NCBI GenBank assembly: GCA_946612455.1
Contig: CAMOER010000008.1
Location: 30,466-94,465 of the forward strand
Length of the DNA stretch: 64,000 nucleotides
From: UBA3305 sp002373555
Lineage (GTDB): Bacteria; Bacillota; Clostridia; Lachnospirales; Lachnospiraceae
Direction of reading: 5' to 3'
Part shown: one piece after another, positions 42,389-51,552 of the stretch
Position numbering within the stretch: the stretch's first letter is position 1
How the letters are laid out: each line of letters opens with the position of its first letter
Program-made: the position numbers and the translations under genes
The notes under the pieces: model-generated
Told to the model about the DNA's origin: nothing
The model's input: the letters and a program-made list of their open reading frames with translations, nothing else
Database searches by the model: none

Positions 42389-43999
42389 TTAATCTTCCCA
42401 CTTTTCGATCACGCTGTCAATATCCCTGGTGAGCCTGCGCACATCGCGGTTCGTACGGCCGCGGAATGTCTCGATCAGCACCATCAGGCGCTTGCCTGCC
42501 TCCACAAGCGTTCTGTACAGGCCTTCGACCTTCGCAGCAGACTTCGGCGCTTCGACAGGAACGCCTTCCGTCAGGACGACGGCGCTGCCGGAGATCAGAT
42601 CGTAGACCGTGCCGGAATACGGCGCGACCGCCCGTTTGATGCCCTGCTCATCCATCAGATAAGACGCGAAGGAAGCGGCCACGGCATCCTCTCCGTGGTT
42701 GACGAAGACCAGATCCGGCTGCTTCGTAAAGGACTTGATCCAGGCTGTCAGACCGTCCTTGTCCGCATGGCCGCTGATATTGGCTAGATAAGAGATTTCC
42801 GCGTTCACCTGGATCTCTTCGCCGAACAGCATGACTTTCTCGGCGCCTTCGAATATCGCGCGGCCGAGCGTGCCGTTCGCCTGATAGCCGGCGAACAGGA
42901 TCAGGGATTCCTTCCGCCACAGATTGTGCTTTAAGTGATGCCGGATCCGGCCGGCTTCGCACATGCCGCTGGCGGACAGGATCACCTTCGGCTCCTGATC
43001 GAAATTGATGGCTTTGGATTCCTCCGCGGAAACAGCGACCTCCAGACCCGGGAAAAAGATCGGATTGACGCCTTCCGCAAGGACTTTCTGCAGGTCTTCG
43101 TCAAAGTAATCCGGATCTGTCTGTACGAAGATGCCGGTGGCTTCATTCGCAAGCGGAGAATCGATATACACCTTAAAGTTCGGATTGCAGCTGACCAGTC
43201 CGCGCTGCTTGATCTCCCGGATATAATACAGAAGCTCCTGGGTGCGTCCGACCGCGAACGACGGGATCACGACATTCCCGCCTCTTGCGAGCGTCTTCTC
43301 GATCGCTGCGGCAAGCTGCTCCACGATATCCGCGTGCTCCTGCGGCTTTTCATGATAGCGGTCGCCGTAAGTGGATTCGATAACAACATAATCGGCATCC
43401 TCAAAGGCTGCGGGATCCTTCAGGATCGGTTTGTCTTTGTTCCCGATATCGCCGGAGAAAACAATGGTGCGCTCTTCTCCGTTCTCCGTCAGGAACAGCT
43501 TGATGCAGGCCGACCCGAGCAGGTGCCCGACATCCCGGAAAATGACTTCGACGCCCTCGGCGGCCTGAAAACGTTTTTCATAAGGGTACGGAACAAACCG
43601 CTTCATGATGCCTTCCGCATCGTCCACCGTATACATCGGTTCGACGGGTTTCTTTCCGGAACGCTGTCCCTTGCGGTTCTTCCATTCCGCTTCCATTTCC
43701 TGGATGTGCGCGGAATCCCGGAGCATGATCTCACAAAGACTGGCAGTGGCTTCGGTCGCGTAGACCTGACCGCGGAAACCCTGTTTGTACAGCAGCGGCA
43801 GTTTACCGGAATGATCGATATGCGCATGTGTCAGGATCACACAGTCGACTTCGGAAGGCCGGACAGGCAGTTCCTGATTCACAAAGACATCCCTTCCCTG
43901 CTCCATGCCGCAGTCGATCATGACATGCCTGTCACCGACGGTCAGGAGTGTGCAGGAACCGGTCACTTCATGTGTTGCGCCTAAAAATGTAATTTCCAT
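42389..43999 (-). CDS. MBL-fold beta-CASP RNA-processing exonuclease-like protein
   Basis: A 536-residue metallo-beta-lactamase protein with HAHIDHSG (HxHxDH), a central beta-CASP region (VVIPSFAVGRTQELLYYI), ILSASGMCEAGRIRHHLK and a C-terminal Zn-MBL-RMMBL-like ending (ISGHADKDGLTAWI). This is the CPSF-like family, distinct from RNase J. Its substrate is probably RNA. It is followed 26 nt later by queH, so the two are likely co-transcribed. Confidence 0.9.
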   Translation of the reverse strand: MEITFLGATHEVTGSCTLLTVGDRHVMIDCGMEQGRDVFVNQELPVRPSEVDCVILTHAHIDHSGKLPLLYKQGFRGQVYATEATASLCEIMLRDSAHIQEMEAEWKNRKGQRSGKKPVEPMYTVDDAEGIMKRFVPYPYEKRFQAAEGVEVIFRDVGHLLGSACIKLFLTENGEERTIVFSGDIGNKDKPILKDPAAFEDADYVVIESTYGDRYHEKPQEHADIVEQLAAAIEKTLARGGNVVIPSFAVGRTQELLYYIREIKQRGLVSCNPNFKVYIDSPLANEATGIFVQTDPDYFDEDLQKVLAEGVNPIFFPGLEVAVSAEESKAINFDQEPKVILSASGMCEAGRIRHHLKHNLWRKESLILFAGYQANGTLGRAIFEGAEKVMLFGEEIQVNAEISYLANISGHADKDGLTAWIKSFTKQPDLVFVNHGEDAVAASFASYLMDEQGIKRAVAPYSGTVYDLISGSAVVLTEGVPVEAPKSAAKVEGLYRTLVEAGKRLMVLIETFRGRTNRDVRRLTRDIDSVIEKWED

Positions 44000-44130
44000 A
44001 AATACGAATCCTCACTGATCTGAGTGCAGAACATTAAGAATACAGGTTACAATAAGATGATAACATACTACGGAAATAAATGAAATACGCAAATGGAAAA
44101 ATATTCTGACTTCAAACGAAAATTTATGGA

Positions 44131-44158
44131 TTTACACGGCAGGAATTCATGCTATACT
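44131..44158 (+). promoter_or_regulatory. Promoter placing the transcription start at the start codon
   Basis: TTTACA (44131-44136), 16-nt spacer, extended -10 TGCTATACT with TATACT at 44153-44158. The expected start site is 7 nt on, at 44165, which is the A of the ATG. Confidence 0.55.
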
Positions 44159-44164
44159 AACCCT

Positions 44165-44635
44165 ATGATTGCATTAAACATCGAAGATCAGAAATTGTTC
44201 ACCAGGCTTTTGTTCGTCACGGATACCTTTGACAATTTTGAACTTGTCGAAGGCGAGTTCGTGACCCGTTTTTCCGCCAATCTGGACGGGACGCTGACGG
44301 AAGAAGACAGCGATGCCCGTTATGTCCGCTGGGGCGATGCCCGCAATATCGCCTTTCAGATCATAAAAGGGAAACAGCTTCCGCGCGCCTTCCGTCTGAC
44401 GATGCGCCTGACGGAGCCGAATATGGAGAAGACGCTTGCGTCGATCGGAAAGACAGCCGAATCGACCAATATCACCAGTCTTCTCTTCAACATCCGCTAT
44501 GAGCATGAAGCACTGATGCTCATTACGGGCTGTGCCTACAGCACGTTTACGCCGGACCGCACGGCGGAAAGGGAATGGGATGAGCTGATGCTGAAGTTCC
44601 TGATGAAGCATGAGATCCCGTATCTGAGATCATAG
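44165..44635 (+). CDS. DUF5721-like hypothetical protein, possibly leaderless
   Basis: A 156-residue protein beginning MIALNIEDQKLFTRLLFVTDTFDNFELVEGEF, followed by beta-rich sequence and the ending of the Lachnospiraceae DUF5721 family as I remember it. There is no Shine-Dalgarno before ATG 44165 and the promoter is immediately upstream, so translation is probably leaderless. A longer frame from 44093 lacks a ribosome site too. Function unknown. Convergent with the histidine kinase gene. Confidence 0.75.
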   Translation: MIALNIEDQKLFTRLLFVTDTFDNFELVEGEFVTRFSANLDGTLTEEDSDARYVRWGDARNIAFQIIKGKQLPRAFRLTMRLTEPNMEKTLASIGKTAESTNITSLLFNIRYEHEALMLITGCAYSTFTPDRTAEREWDELMLKFLMKHEIPYLRS

Positions 44636-44670
44636 AAAGAAGGATGGCCGTGAAGCCATCCTTCTTTTTA
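44636..44670. terminator. Bidirectional terminator
   Basis: AAAGAAGGATGGC pairs with GCCATCCTTCTTT around a short loop, with T-runs on both sides, between convergent genes. Confidence 0.88.
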
Positions 44671-46215
44671 CTCTAATGTTCCGTATTCGGAATCATATCC
44701 GTCATGACCGGCTTCCCGGCTCCTCTCCACTTCAAACCAGAATTCCACGCCGTCCTCCGTGTTCCGCACGCCGCACCGGCTGTTGTGCGTCTTCATGATC
44801 GCCTTGACAATCGACAGGCCGATGCCGCTGCCGCCGTATGCTCTGGTACGCGCCTTATCCACTTTATAGAATTTATCCCAGATATGCTGGATATGCTCTT
44901 CCGGGATGCTGCTGCCGGTATTCCGGATATAGATGCGGACTCTTCCGTAAACATCCCGGTAATACGCTGTCACTGTACCGGGATCGCTGACATAATGCCA
45001 GGCGTTGCTGAAGAAATTCTGCAGGACGCCCTCGATCATGAATTCATCGGCATGGACCGGCAGCTCCTCCGGAAGATCAAATACCAGACGGACATCCTTT
45101 CCGTCCGCAAGCTTTTTGCTGCTTTCTCCGATCCCGCGGATGATCTCGCACAGATCGAAATCCGACCAGGTGATCTGCATCTTTCCGGATTCGATGGCAT
45201 CCAGACTGAGCAGCCGTTTGACGATCTCGTTCATCTTCTTCGCTTCATCGGCGATGATTTCACAGTAATATTTCGTACTTTCCGGATCGTCCGCAATGCC
45301 CTCCGTCAGTCCCTCTGCATAGCCCTGAATGAGCGCGATCGGCGTCTTCAGCTCATGGGAAACATTCGACAGGAAGAGCCTGCGCATCTCATCAAGCTGT
45401 TCCTTTTCCTTCAGATCTGCGGCGAGCTTGTCATTCGCTGCCTGCAGACTCGTGATCGTATCCTGCAGTCTGTCGGACAGGTGATTCATGTTCCTGCCGA
45501 GGATACCGATCTCGTTCTCATCCTGTCCCTCATATCTGGCATCGAAGGACAGATCGGCCATCCTGTCAGAGATCTCCGCCAGACGCAGGACCGGTTCCGT
45601 CAGTCTCGAAGAGGCCAGATACATCAGGATGCCGCCGATGATGACGGCGACCATGCCGATGATCAGGAGAAAACGGCTTGACAGCTCTACGCTGTCGCGG
45701 ATGCTCTCCATATGGGTGATCATGATATAGCGGATCTCGTCTCCCGCTTCGCCGATACAGTCGAGCTGGTAGCCGGCTTCTTCGCTCGCAAAGAGGCTCA
45801 GGATCACATGATCCGCTTCCTCTTCATAGATCTCGATCTGCTCGTGATCTTCGAAATCTCCTTCCTCATAGAGCTGCAGGAGCTTGAAAATAAAGCCGCC
45901 CTGGTTCAGATTTGTTGCATAGATGACGACCGGGGTATCATATACATTGTCCAGGATGATCAGATCGATATTGGTACGCTGCAGTTTATGATCCAGTGCG
46001 GCCAGAGAATCCTCGTCAAAATCAGCATCTACCGTATTCTGTATCAGTTCGATGGTCTCCCGGAAACGGATCTGCTTGCTGCGCACGGCGTACCGTTCCA
46101 GCTGCGTGGAATTCAGAATGAAGACCAGCATGATCACGGCGGCCAGTACGCCCGCTGTGATCAGCGGAAAGCTTGTTCTTAAAGATATGAATCTGCGGTC
46201 GGTATTCCTGTTCAT
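44668..46215 (-). CDS. Sensor histidine kinase
   Basis: Two-component sensor of 515 residues: membrane segment about 15-35, an extracytoplasmic domain of about 150 residues rich in acidic residues, membrane segment about 178-200, HAMP (LTEPVLRLAEISDRMA), HisKA with the phospho-His in SHELKTPIALIQGY (about 295) and HATPase_c (NAWHYVSDPG, DKFYKVDKARTRAYGGSGIGLSIVK). The probable partner regulator is at 47953-48618 on the same strand, with two opposite-strand genes in between. Confidence 0.94.
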   Translation of the reverse strand: MNRNTDRRFISLRTSFPLITAGVLAAVIMLVFILNSTQLERYAVRSKQIRFRETIELIQNTVDADFDEDSLAALDHKLQRTNIDLIILDNVYDTPVVIYATNLNQGGFIFKLLQLYEEGDFEDHEQIEIYEEEADHVILSLFASEEAGYQLDCIGEAGDEIRYIMITHMESIRDSVELSSRFLLIIGMVAVIIGGILMYLASSRLTEPVLRLAEISDRMADLSFDARYEGQDENEIGILGRNMNHLSDRLQDTITSLQAANDKLAADLKEKEQLDEMRRLFLSNVSHELKTPIALIQGYAEGLTEGIADDPESTKYYCEIIADEAKKMNEIVKRLLSLDAIESGKMQITWSDFDLCEIIRGIGESSKKLADGKDVRLVFDLPEELPVHADEFMIEGVLQNFFSNAWHYVSDPGTVTAYYRDVYGRVRIYIRNTGSSIPEEHIQHIWDKFYKVDKARTRAYGGSGIGLSIVKAIMKTHNSRCGVRNTEDGVEFWFEVERSREAGHDGYDSEYGTLE

Positions 46216-46353
46216 CGATAATGCGCCTGCCTCTTGTTGTTCACGAAAAAGGATTGTGTTATCCTGAATAATCTATCACAATTCGGGCGGATTCACAATA
46301 ATACTTGTAATATCGTGCGGGAAAGGATAAAATAATGCATGATCGGAGGTAAC

Positions 46354-47439
46354 ATGGCTAAAGTAATCGTTGGCATGTCCGGAGGCGTGGATTCCTCCGT
46401 GGCAGCATTCTTATTAAAACAGGCCGGTCATGATGTCACTGGCGTGACCATGCAGATCTGGCAGGAGGATTCGCCGGCGGACGAGGAAGGCTCGTGCTGC
46501 GGTCTTTCCGCCGCGTATGATGCCGGCAGAGTTGCCAGAGCGATCGGCATCCCGCATTATGTGTTCAATTTCCGGGATGTTTTCCGTGAAAAAGTCATGG
46601 ATTACTTTGCCGATTCCTATCTCGACGGCGAAACGCCCAATCCCTGCATTGCCTGCAACCGTTATGTCAAATGGGAGGCGCTCCTGAACCGCTCGCTTGC
46701 ACTGGGCGCGGATTATATCGCGACCGGCCATTATGCAAGGATCCGGAAAACACCGGAGGGCAGATATGCTGTCGCCTCTTCCGTAACGGCCAGAAAAGAC
46801 CAGACCTACGCTTTGTATAATCTGACGCAGGAGCAGCTGGCGCACACGCTGATGCCCGTCGGGGAATATGAAAAAGATGAGATCCGGAGGATCGCCGAAG
46901 AAGCCGGCCTTCCGGTGGCGCATAAGCCGGACAGCCAGGAGATCTGCTTTATTCCCGATCATGACTATGCTTCTTTTATCTGTTCGTACAGAAATCATAC
47001 GGATGTGCCCGGCAATTTCGTAAATTCTGCCGGTGAAGTAATCGGCCGTCACAGAGGCATTATTCATTATACTGTCGGACAGCGGAAAGGCCTCGGCAAT
47101 ACCTTCGGGAAGCCGATGTTCGTCCTGGAAATCCGGCCGGAAACGAATGAAGTCGTTCTCGGAGAATCGCCCGAGACGATGAGCGATCATTTGGTCTGTG
47201 AAGATATCAATTTCATGGCGGTCTCCGGCCTTTCCGGAGAAACAGAAGTGACCGCCAAGATCCGGTATAATCATGCCGGGGCACCGGCGGTGATCCGCAT
47301 GACGGAGGATGGGCGGATCCATTGCAGATTCAAAGAGCCGGTCCGTGCTGTCACGCCGGGCCAGGCCGCGGTATTTTATAAAGACGACATGATCCTGTGC
47401 GGGGGAAAGATCATCAGGACAAAGAACGCGTCGCGATAA
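46354..47439 (+). CDS. mnmA: tRNA-specific 2-thiouridylase MnmA
   Basis: Adds sulfur to U34 of tRNA-Lys, -Glu and -Gln. The PP-loop GMSGGVDSSVAAFLL begins at residue 7. The catalytic cysteines are in NPCIACNRYVK and in the PDSQEICFIPD region. ATG 46354 (MAKVIVGMSGG) follows GGAGGT; the frame from 46339 includes the ribosome site and is less likely. Divergent from the histidine kinase. Its usual sulfur donor partner (cysteine desulfurase) is not in the window. Confidence 0.97.
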   Translation: MAKVIVGMSGGVDSSVAAFLLKQAGHDVTGVTMQIWQEDSPADEEGSCCGLSAAYDAGRVARAIGIPHYVFNFRDVFREKVMDYFADSYLDGETPNPCIACNRYVKWEALLNRSLALGADYIATGHYARIRKTPEGRYAVASSVTARKDQTYALYNLTQEQLAHTLMPVGEYEKDEIRRIAEEAGLPVAHKPDSQEICFIPDHDYASFICSYRNHTDVPGNFVNSAGEVIGRHRGIIHYTVGQRKGLGNTFGKPMFVLEIRPETNEVVLGESPETMSDHLVCEDINFMAVSGLSGETEVTAKIRYNHAGAPAVIRMTEDGRIHCRFKEPVRAVTPGQAAVFYKDDMILCGGKIIRTKNASR

Positions 47440-47450
47440 AGGAGTTTGAC

Positions 47451-47885
47451 ATGAAAAAACAGCTTGCGCTTTGGATCATTTTTGCTTTCACATTCAGCTT
47501 TCTGTGCGCCTGCAGTGCCGTGACGCCGGGACCGAGCACGACCCGCTCCCAGGCAGCGCCGATGACCGTGCCGACAACGGCTGTCGCCGAGACGCAGACG
47601 GAATCGCAGACTACGGAAAAACAGACGGAACAGTATTCCACCTGGGCAGGCGTCACGCATGAAGAGACAGAGGCGCTTCCGGATGCGGACGAAGTCACGG
47701 GAGAGATCCTGTATGTGAAGTCCGGCGTCAATGTCCGTCAGGGACCGGATAAGAACTCCACGGTGCTGGGAACGCTCTCCAGCGGGGATACCGTGGAAAA
47801 AGTCGGTCAGGAAGGCCGCTGGGTACAGATCAAGTACAATGACGGCACGGCCTATGTATTCGAAACGTATCTGGAAAGCAGATAA
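47451..47885 (+). CDS. SH3b-domain lipoprotein
   Basis: A 144-residue lipoprotein: signal peptide with lipobox FLCAC, a Thr/Gln/Glu-rich linker (about 25-75) and a C-terminal bacterial SH3 domain (ILYVKSGVNVRQGPDKNSTVLGTL). Possibly a wall-binding or sensing protein. It lies 11 nt after mnmA with its own AAAGGAG ribosome site and sits between the two halves of the two-component system. Confidence 0.85.
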   Translation: MKKQLALWIIFAFTFSFLCACSAVTPGPSTTRSQAAPMTVPTTAVAETQTESQTTEKQTEQYSTWAGVTHEETEALPDADEVTGEILYVKSGVNVRQGPDKNSTVLGTLSSGDTVEKVGQEGRWVQIKYNDGTAYVFETYLESR

Positions 47886-47891
47886 ATGCGA

Positions 47892-47954
47892 ACAGCCCAC
47901 GGGACTGTCCCCATGGGCTGTCAAAAAAAGAAGCGGACTGCCCCGCTTCTTTTT
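47892..47954. terminator. Tandem hairpins between convergent genes
   Basis: ACAGCCCA/TGGGCTGT (47892-47899 with 47914-47921) and a 12-bp stem AAAAAGAAGCGG/CCGCTTCTTTTT (47925-47936 with 47943-47954), the second with a T-run on both strands and overlapping the response-regulator stop. Confidence 0.85.
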
Positions 47955-48618
47955 ATACGCTGAATTTATAGCCCATTCCCCAGATCGTCTGGATATAGCT
48001 TCCCTTCTCTCCGATCTTCGCACGCAGCTTCTTGACATGCGTGTCGATCGTGCGTGCATCGCCGTAATAATTGTAATTCCAGACATTGTTCAGGATCACC
48101 TCACGCGACAGCGCGATCCCCTGGTTCTCCAGAAAATACTGGAGAAGCTCGAATTCCTTGACCGACAGATCGATATTCTTCCCGTCCACGGTCACGATAT
48201 GCGCGGTCTTGTTCAGTTCGATCCCGCCGGCGGAAATGATGTCCGGCGAATCACCGGAAATGCGCCGCAGAAGAGCATTGACGCGTGCAACGAGGACCTT
48301 CGGGCTGAACGGCTTGGTGATGTATTCGTCCACCCCGAGATTGAAACCCTTCAACTCATCGCGCTCTTCCGATCTCGCAGTCAGCATGATCACCGGCAGC
48401 TTCGAATAGCCGCGGATCGTCGACAGCACTTCCCAGCCGTCCATCTTCGGCATCATGACATCCAGAATCAGCAGATCGATCTGGCTGTTCCCGAAGATCT
48501 GATCGACGGCTTCCTCTCCGTCTCCGGCCTCCAGCACCTGATGTCCTTCCTTGACCAGAAAATCCTTGACCAGCTTCCGCATCCTGGGTTCATCATCCGC
48601 AACAAGAATCACAGCCAT
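47953..48618 (-). CDS. OmpR-family response regulator
   Basis: A 221-residue regulator: receiver domain with DDEPRM and the phosphorylated Asp in LLILDVMMPKMDGWE, conserved MLTARSEERD and PFSPK, then a winged-helix DNA-binding domain (IALSREVILNNVWNYNYYGDARTIDTHVKKLRAKIG). ATG 48618 has AAGGAGA upstream. Probable partner of the histidine kinase at 44668-46215, although 1.7 kb with two opposite-strand genes separates them. Confidence 0.94.
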   Translation of the reverse strand: MAVILVADDEPRMRKLVKDFLVKEGHQVLEAGDGEEAVDQIFGNSQIDLLILDVMMPKMDGWEVLSTIRGYSKLPVIMLTARSEERDELKGFNLGVDEYITKPFSPKVLVARVNALLRRISGDSPDIISAGGIELNKTAHIVTVDGKNIDLSVKEFELLQYFLENQGIALSREVILNNVWNYNYYGDARTIDTHVKKLRAKIGEKGSYIQTIWGMGYKFSV

Positions 48619-48656
48619 GATACAGTCTCCTTCCACGAAAGAATCAGAGTTGCTTA

Positions 48657-48681
48657 CAGAAAAAGCACGCAAATGCGTGCT
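48657..48681 (-). terminator. Terminator after tRNA-Val
   Basis: AGCACGC/GCGTGCT stem followed on the minus strand by UUUUCU. Confidence 0.75.
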
Positions 48682-48688
48682 TCGTAAG

Positions 48689-48762
48689 TGGGACCGATGG
48701 GGCTCGAACCCATGACCTCTCGCGTGTGAGGCGAACGCTCATCCCAGCTGAGCTACGATCCC
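48689..48762 (-). tRNA. tRNA-Val (anticodon CAC)
   Basis: The minus strand folds as a cloverleaf: acceptor GGGATCG/CGGTCCC, D-stem GCTC/GAGC, anticodon arm TTCGC-CTCACAC-GCGAG giving CAC, and the T-loop GGTTCGAGCCC. No CCA is encoded. It reads GUG. Confidence 0.96.
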
Positions 48763-48862
48763 GAAAGAATTACCTACGCTAGTATAGCACGATTCCGCAA
48801 AAAATCAAGTGCGGATCGGACGATATTTGCGAAGGAATATAGAAACGGAAAGAATCCGGAAA

Positions 48863-48950
48863 CGGAGAGTGTGGGATTCGAACCCACGTGCCGGGAAACC
48901 GACAACCGCATTTCGAGTGCGGCTCGTTATGACCACTTCGATAACTCTCC
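48863..48950 (-). tRNA. tRNA-Ser (anticodon CGA)
   Basis: Minus-strand class II tRNA with a long variable arm: acceptor GGAGAGT/ACTCTCC, anticodon arm CCGCA-CTCGAAA-TGCGG giving CGA, T-arm GTGGGTTCGAATCCCAC. No CCA is encoded. It lies 100 nt upstream of tRNA-Val and reads UCG. Confidence 0.96.
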
Positions 48951-49038
48951 ATACTGTCACAAAGTGACGCCGGCACACATTATAACATGCGCCGGCGGAT
49001 TATGCAACGACTTCTCTTTTTTCGTCCGTGACAATCGA

Positions 49039-49407
49039 TTACAGGGAAACCTTGCCCGTGATCTTGTCATTGATGACATAGTAAGCTGCGCCGTCCTCGG
49101 GCTTGATGTAGAGCTCGATGGATTTTACGCTGGAGAAACGATGTCCCTGTGCGGTAAAGGCAGCCTCGACTTTCGCCATGATATCGCTTTCCTTATATTC
49201 GGCACCTGCAAACTGGATATAGGTCTCGCGGACCATGAGCTTTGTAACTTCTTTCTTGGCAGCCTTGGTCGCTTTCTCCGTTACCTTCTTAGCTTCCTTT
49301 GTCGCTTTCTTCGCACTGGCTTTCGCTTTCTTTACTGTCTCTTTTGCAGTATCCATTGCGAGATCTTTGGTGGATTCGATGGTTTCCTTGACTTCTTCCT
49401 TGTTCAT
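49039..49407 (-). CDS. Small protein with histone-H1-like Lys/Ala tail (DUF6465-like)
   Basis: A 122-residue protein in two parts. Residues about 5-57 are Lys/Ala/Glu-rich heptad-like sequence (KKAKASAKKATKEAKKVTEK), a predicted long helix of the H1-tail type. Residues about 58-122 (VRETYIQFAGAEYKESDIMAKVEAAFTAQGHRF and on) are a compact alpha/beta domain which I recall as DUF6465. DNA or membrane association is plausible but unproven. The leader before it carries a 9-bp inverted repeat at 49446-49473. Confidence 0.8.
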   Translation of the reverse strand: MNKEEVKETIESTKDLAMDTAKETVKKAKASAKKATKEAKKVTEKATKAAKKEVTKLMVRETYIQFAGAEYKESDIMAKVEAAFTAQGHRFSSVKSIELYIKPEDGAAYYVINDKITGKVSL

Positions 49408-49445
49408 GAAAATACGCTCCTTTCATAAGGATCAGAAATATTGGA

Positions 49446-49473
49446 ATACGTCAGTCCCTATTGTCTGACGTAT
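49446..49473. repeat. Inverted repeat in the leader of the DUF6465-like gene
   Basis: ATACGTCAG and CTGACGTAT around a 10-nt loop, about 40 nt upstream of the start codon. An mRNA hairpin or operator. Confidence 0.6.
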
Positions 49474-49517
49474 GCAGGTCGTGGTTTTGTAAGTGATCCT
49501 CGCTCTTACGGTTCTCT

Positions 49518-49546
49518 ACTCTAGCACAGAACATAATTTAATGCAA
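49518..49546 (-). promoter_or_regulatory. Predicted promoter of the DUF6465-like gene
   Basis: On the minus strand TTGCAT (49546-49541), 17-nt spacer, TAGAGT (49523-49518), which gives an untranslated leader of about 100 nt. Confidence 0.5.
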
Positions 49547-49581
49547 GTGAAAAGTGATAATTCATGAATCTTTAAGGATTC

Positions 49582-51552
49582 TTAAGGAATGACTTTCCAT
49601 TCTTTACCGGTCATGGAAAATGCTGTCACATCGTTACCGACTATGTAAAAAGTTTCCTCTGCGTACAGGCCGCGGACAGCATCGTCATCTTCCGTTTCGG
49701 CATGCAGAAGTTTTTCAAAACCTTTTCCGGCCTGCCAGGTAAAGACATTGTAGTACGGCATCCAGGCGACATCCTCCTCTCCTTCCAGGGCCGAAAATCC
49801 GATCAGGTTTTTTCCCGGATCGGCGAGGATCGCTTTGTAATTATAATCGATCGCCGAGGAGGCACGCCCTTCCCTGATCACCATCGTATCTTCTGCTTTG
49901 ATATCGGTCGGATCGGACACGTTGAACATCGTGAGCTTGATACCCAGAAACGTTCCGGTCACGGGATCCGTTTCATAACCGAGGCCGAGCATGTGATCTT
50001 CATCCCACGGGTGCATATAATCCGAAAAGCCGCTGATCTTCAGTTCGCCGAGCAGCTTCGGATGCGCCGGATCGGCAATATCCGCCGCGAAGATCGGATC
50101 GGTATTTCTGTAGGTCACGAAATACGCTGTATCCCCGATATATCTGGCGGCGTAAATGTACTCGCCTTTCGCAATGCCGGTGAGGAAGCCGGTCAGCTCC
50201 AGGGAATCCTTATCGAGCAGATACAGCCGGTTGTCCGTCTGTCCGGATCCGTTATCGACTGTCGCAAGTACCCGGAGCGTATCCGGTCCTTCAGAGATCG
50301 CAAATCTGTCTGTGATCGAACCCTTCACACTGCATGTGTTTCCTGCAAAAATCCTGCCGTCTCCGTAGGGCATGCTGATGATCTTTGTAGATCCGGAACC
50401 GTACAGATAATCATTATAGTAAAGCCATACGGCGGAAGGACCGACATACACCTGGGCATAATGCAGGAAGATGAATTTGGCATCATCGAAGACTTCCGGC
50501 GTGCTTTCCGTAAAGGTAGACGCCAGGATCCCGGAATCGGAATCTTCCGCCATGTAAATGCTGTCCGCCGGGATCATTTTGTCCGCAGCCTGCGGCACCC
50601 ACTGCTCCGGAGCGTTCATCTTTCCATCTTTCTCAAAAGCTTCCGCATACAGATAAACATTCGTGAACAGGGTAATGCGGCTGCCCTGCTTTCTAGCGGT
50701 GTTGTAATAGCCGTCCTGGGTAAAAAGGCCCGTAAACTGCGGCGCTTCCCCGGAAATATCATATACGGCTGCGAATGTCCGGACCTGATCCGGAATCCCC
50801 TCCGGCCGCGCATAGTCCTGCCCGAACTGCTGCAGTTCAGCTGTCTTCGTCATTTCACCGATGACAGTCAGATACTTTTCATCCAGGAAGAGCTCCAGAA
50901 TATTGTCGGAAGCCTGCGGATCCGGCAGTTCGATGGTGCTCTCCGCACCCGGCCTGCCGTCCCGAATATCGGTACGGATGACGGAGGTTCCGGATACTCT
51001 GTAAATATATTTGCCGTCTGTCTTTACGAGATCGCTTTCATCAATGCCTTCCACCATGACATTGGTTCCGGAATGATTCGAAGCACCGGTCGCCGCTGCT
51101 TCTTTTGCTGCCGTACCGGAATCCGCAAGCGGCGCTTCTTCTGTAACGATATCCTCAGCCGCAGCTTCCGTCATATAAGCAATATCCCCGTCCAGGATCT
51201 GTGCATCGTTATACAGCTTCAGCATGGTATAAACTTCATCGTAGTTCCCCGCCGCAGGAACTGCTGCTTCTCCGGATGCCGAGTGATTGATTTCAGAAGC
51301 TTCCGTTTCTTCCTGAAGGAGCCCGGAAGCCGCTTCCTGCTGTGTTTCTTGTGTAACGGAGGTCTGTTCATAATGGTTTACTGCGATGCCTGTCCGCATG
51401 ACGGAATAGCCGACAAGCAGTGTCATACACGCAGCCGCTGCAACAGGGATCACCCAGATCCGTTTTCTGCGCACCGGTTCCTTCTGCAGTGCTTCTTCGA
51501 TCAGTTCATCGTCTATATGATTCATGCCGTTTAACAGATCTTCCGGTCTCAT
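49582..51552 (-). CDS. Membrane-anchored beta-propeller-domain protein
   Basis: A 656-residue protein with an N-terminal cytoplasmic part of about 30 residues, one membrane segment (about 33-53) and a large extracytoplasmic domain of the COG4880-type C-terminal beta-propeller (blades such as LVKTDGKYIYRVSGTSVIRTDIR, YFVTYRNTDPIFAADIADPAHPKLLGELKISGFSDYMHPWDEDHMLGLGY split over several turns). The type II orientation and the position directly after a sigma-factor gene (4-nt overlap) suggest an anti-sigma or sensor role, although the short cytoplasmic part (about 30 residues) lacks a recognised zinc-binding anti-sigma motif. Confidence 0.85.
   Translation of the reverse strand: MRPEDLLNGMNHIDDELIEEALQKEPVRRKRIWVIPVAAAACMTLLVGYSVMRTGIAVNHYEQTSVTQETQQEAASGLLQEETEASEINHSASGEAAVPAAGNYDEVYTMLKLYNDAQILDGDIAYMTEAAAEDIVTEEAPLADSGTAAKEAAATGASNHSGTNVMVEGIDESDLVKTDGKYIYRVSGTSVIRTDIRDGRPGAESTIELPDPQASDNILELFLDEKYLTVIGEMTKTAELQQFGQDYARPEGIPDQVRTFAAVYDISGEAPQFTGLFTQDGYYNTARKQGSRITLFTNVYLYAEAFEKDGKMNAPEQWVPQAADKMIPADSIYMAEDSDSGILASTFTESTPEVFDDAKFIFLHYAQVYVGPSAVWLYYNDYLYGSGSTKIISMPYGDGRIFAGNTCSVKGSITDRFAISEGPDTLRVLATVDNGSGQTDNRLYLLDKDSLELTGFLTGIAKGEYIYAARYIGDTAYFVTYRNTDPIFAADIADPAHPKLLGELKISGFSDYMHPWDEDHMLGLGYETDPVTGTFLGIKLTMFNVSDPTDIKAEDTMVIREGRASSAIDYNYKAILADPGKNLIGFSALEGEEDVAWMPYYNVFTWQAGKGFEKLLHAETEDDDAVRGLYAEETFYIVGNDVTAFSMTGKEWKVIP

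Noticed and set aside
49702..51534. 610-residue open frame antisense to the beta-propeller gene
   Set aside because: Composition shadow; the coding strand has a clear start, membrane segment and propeller pattern.
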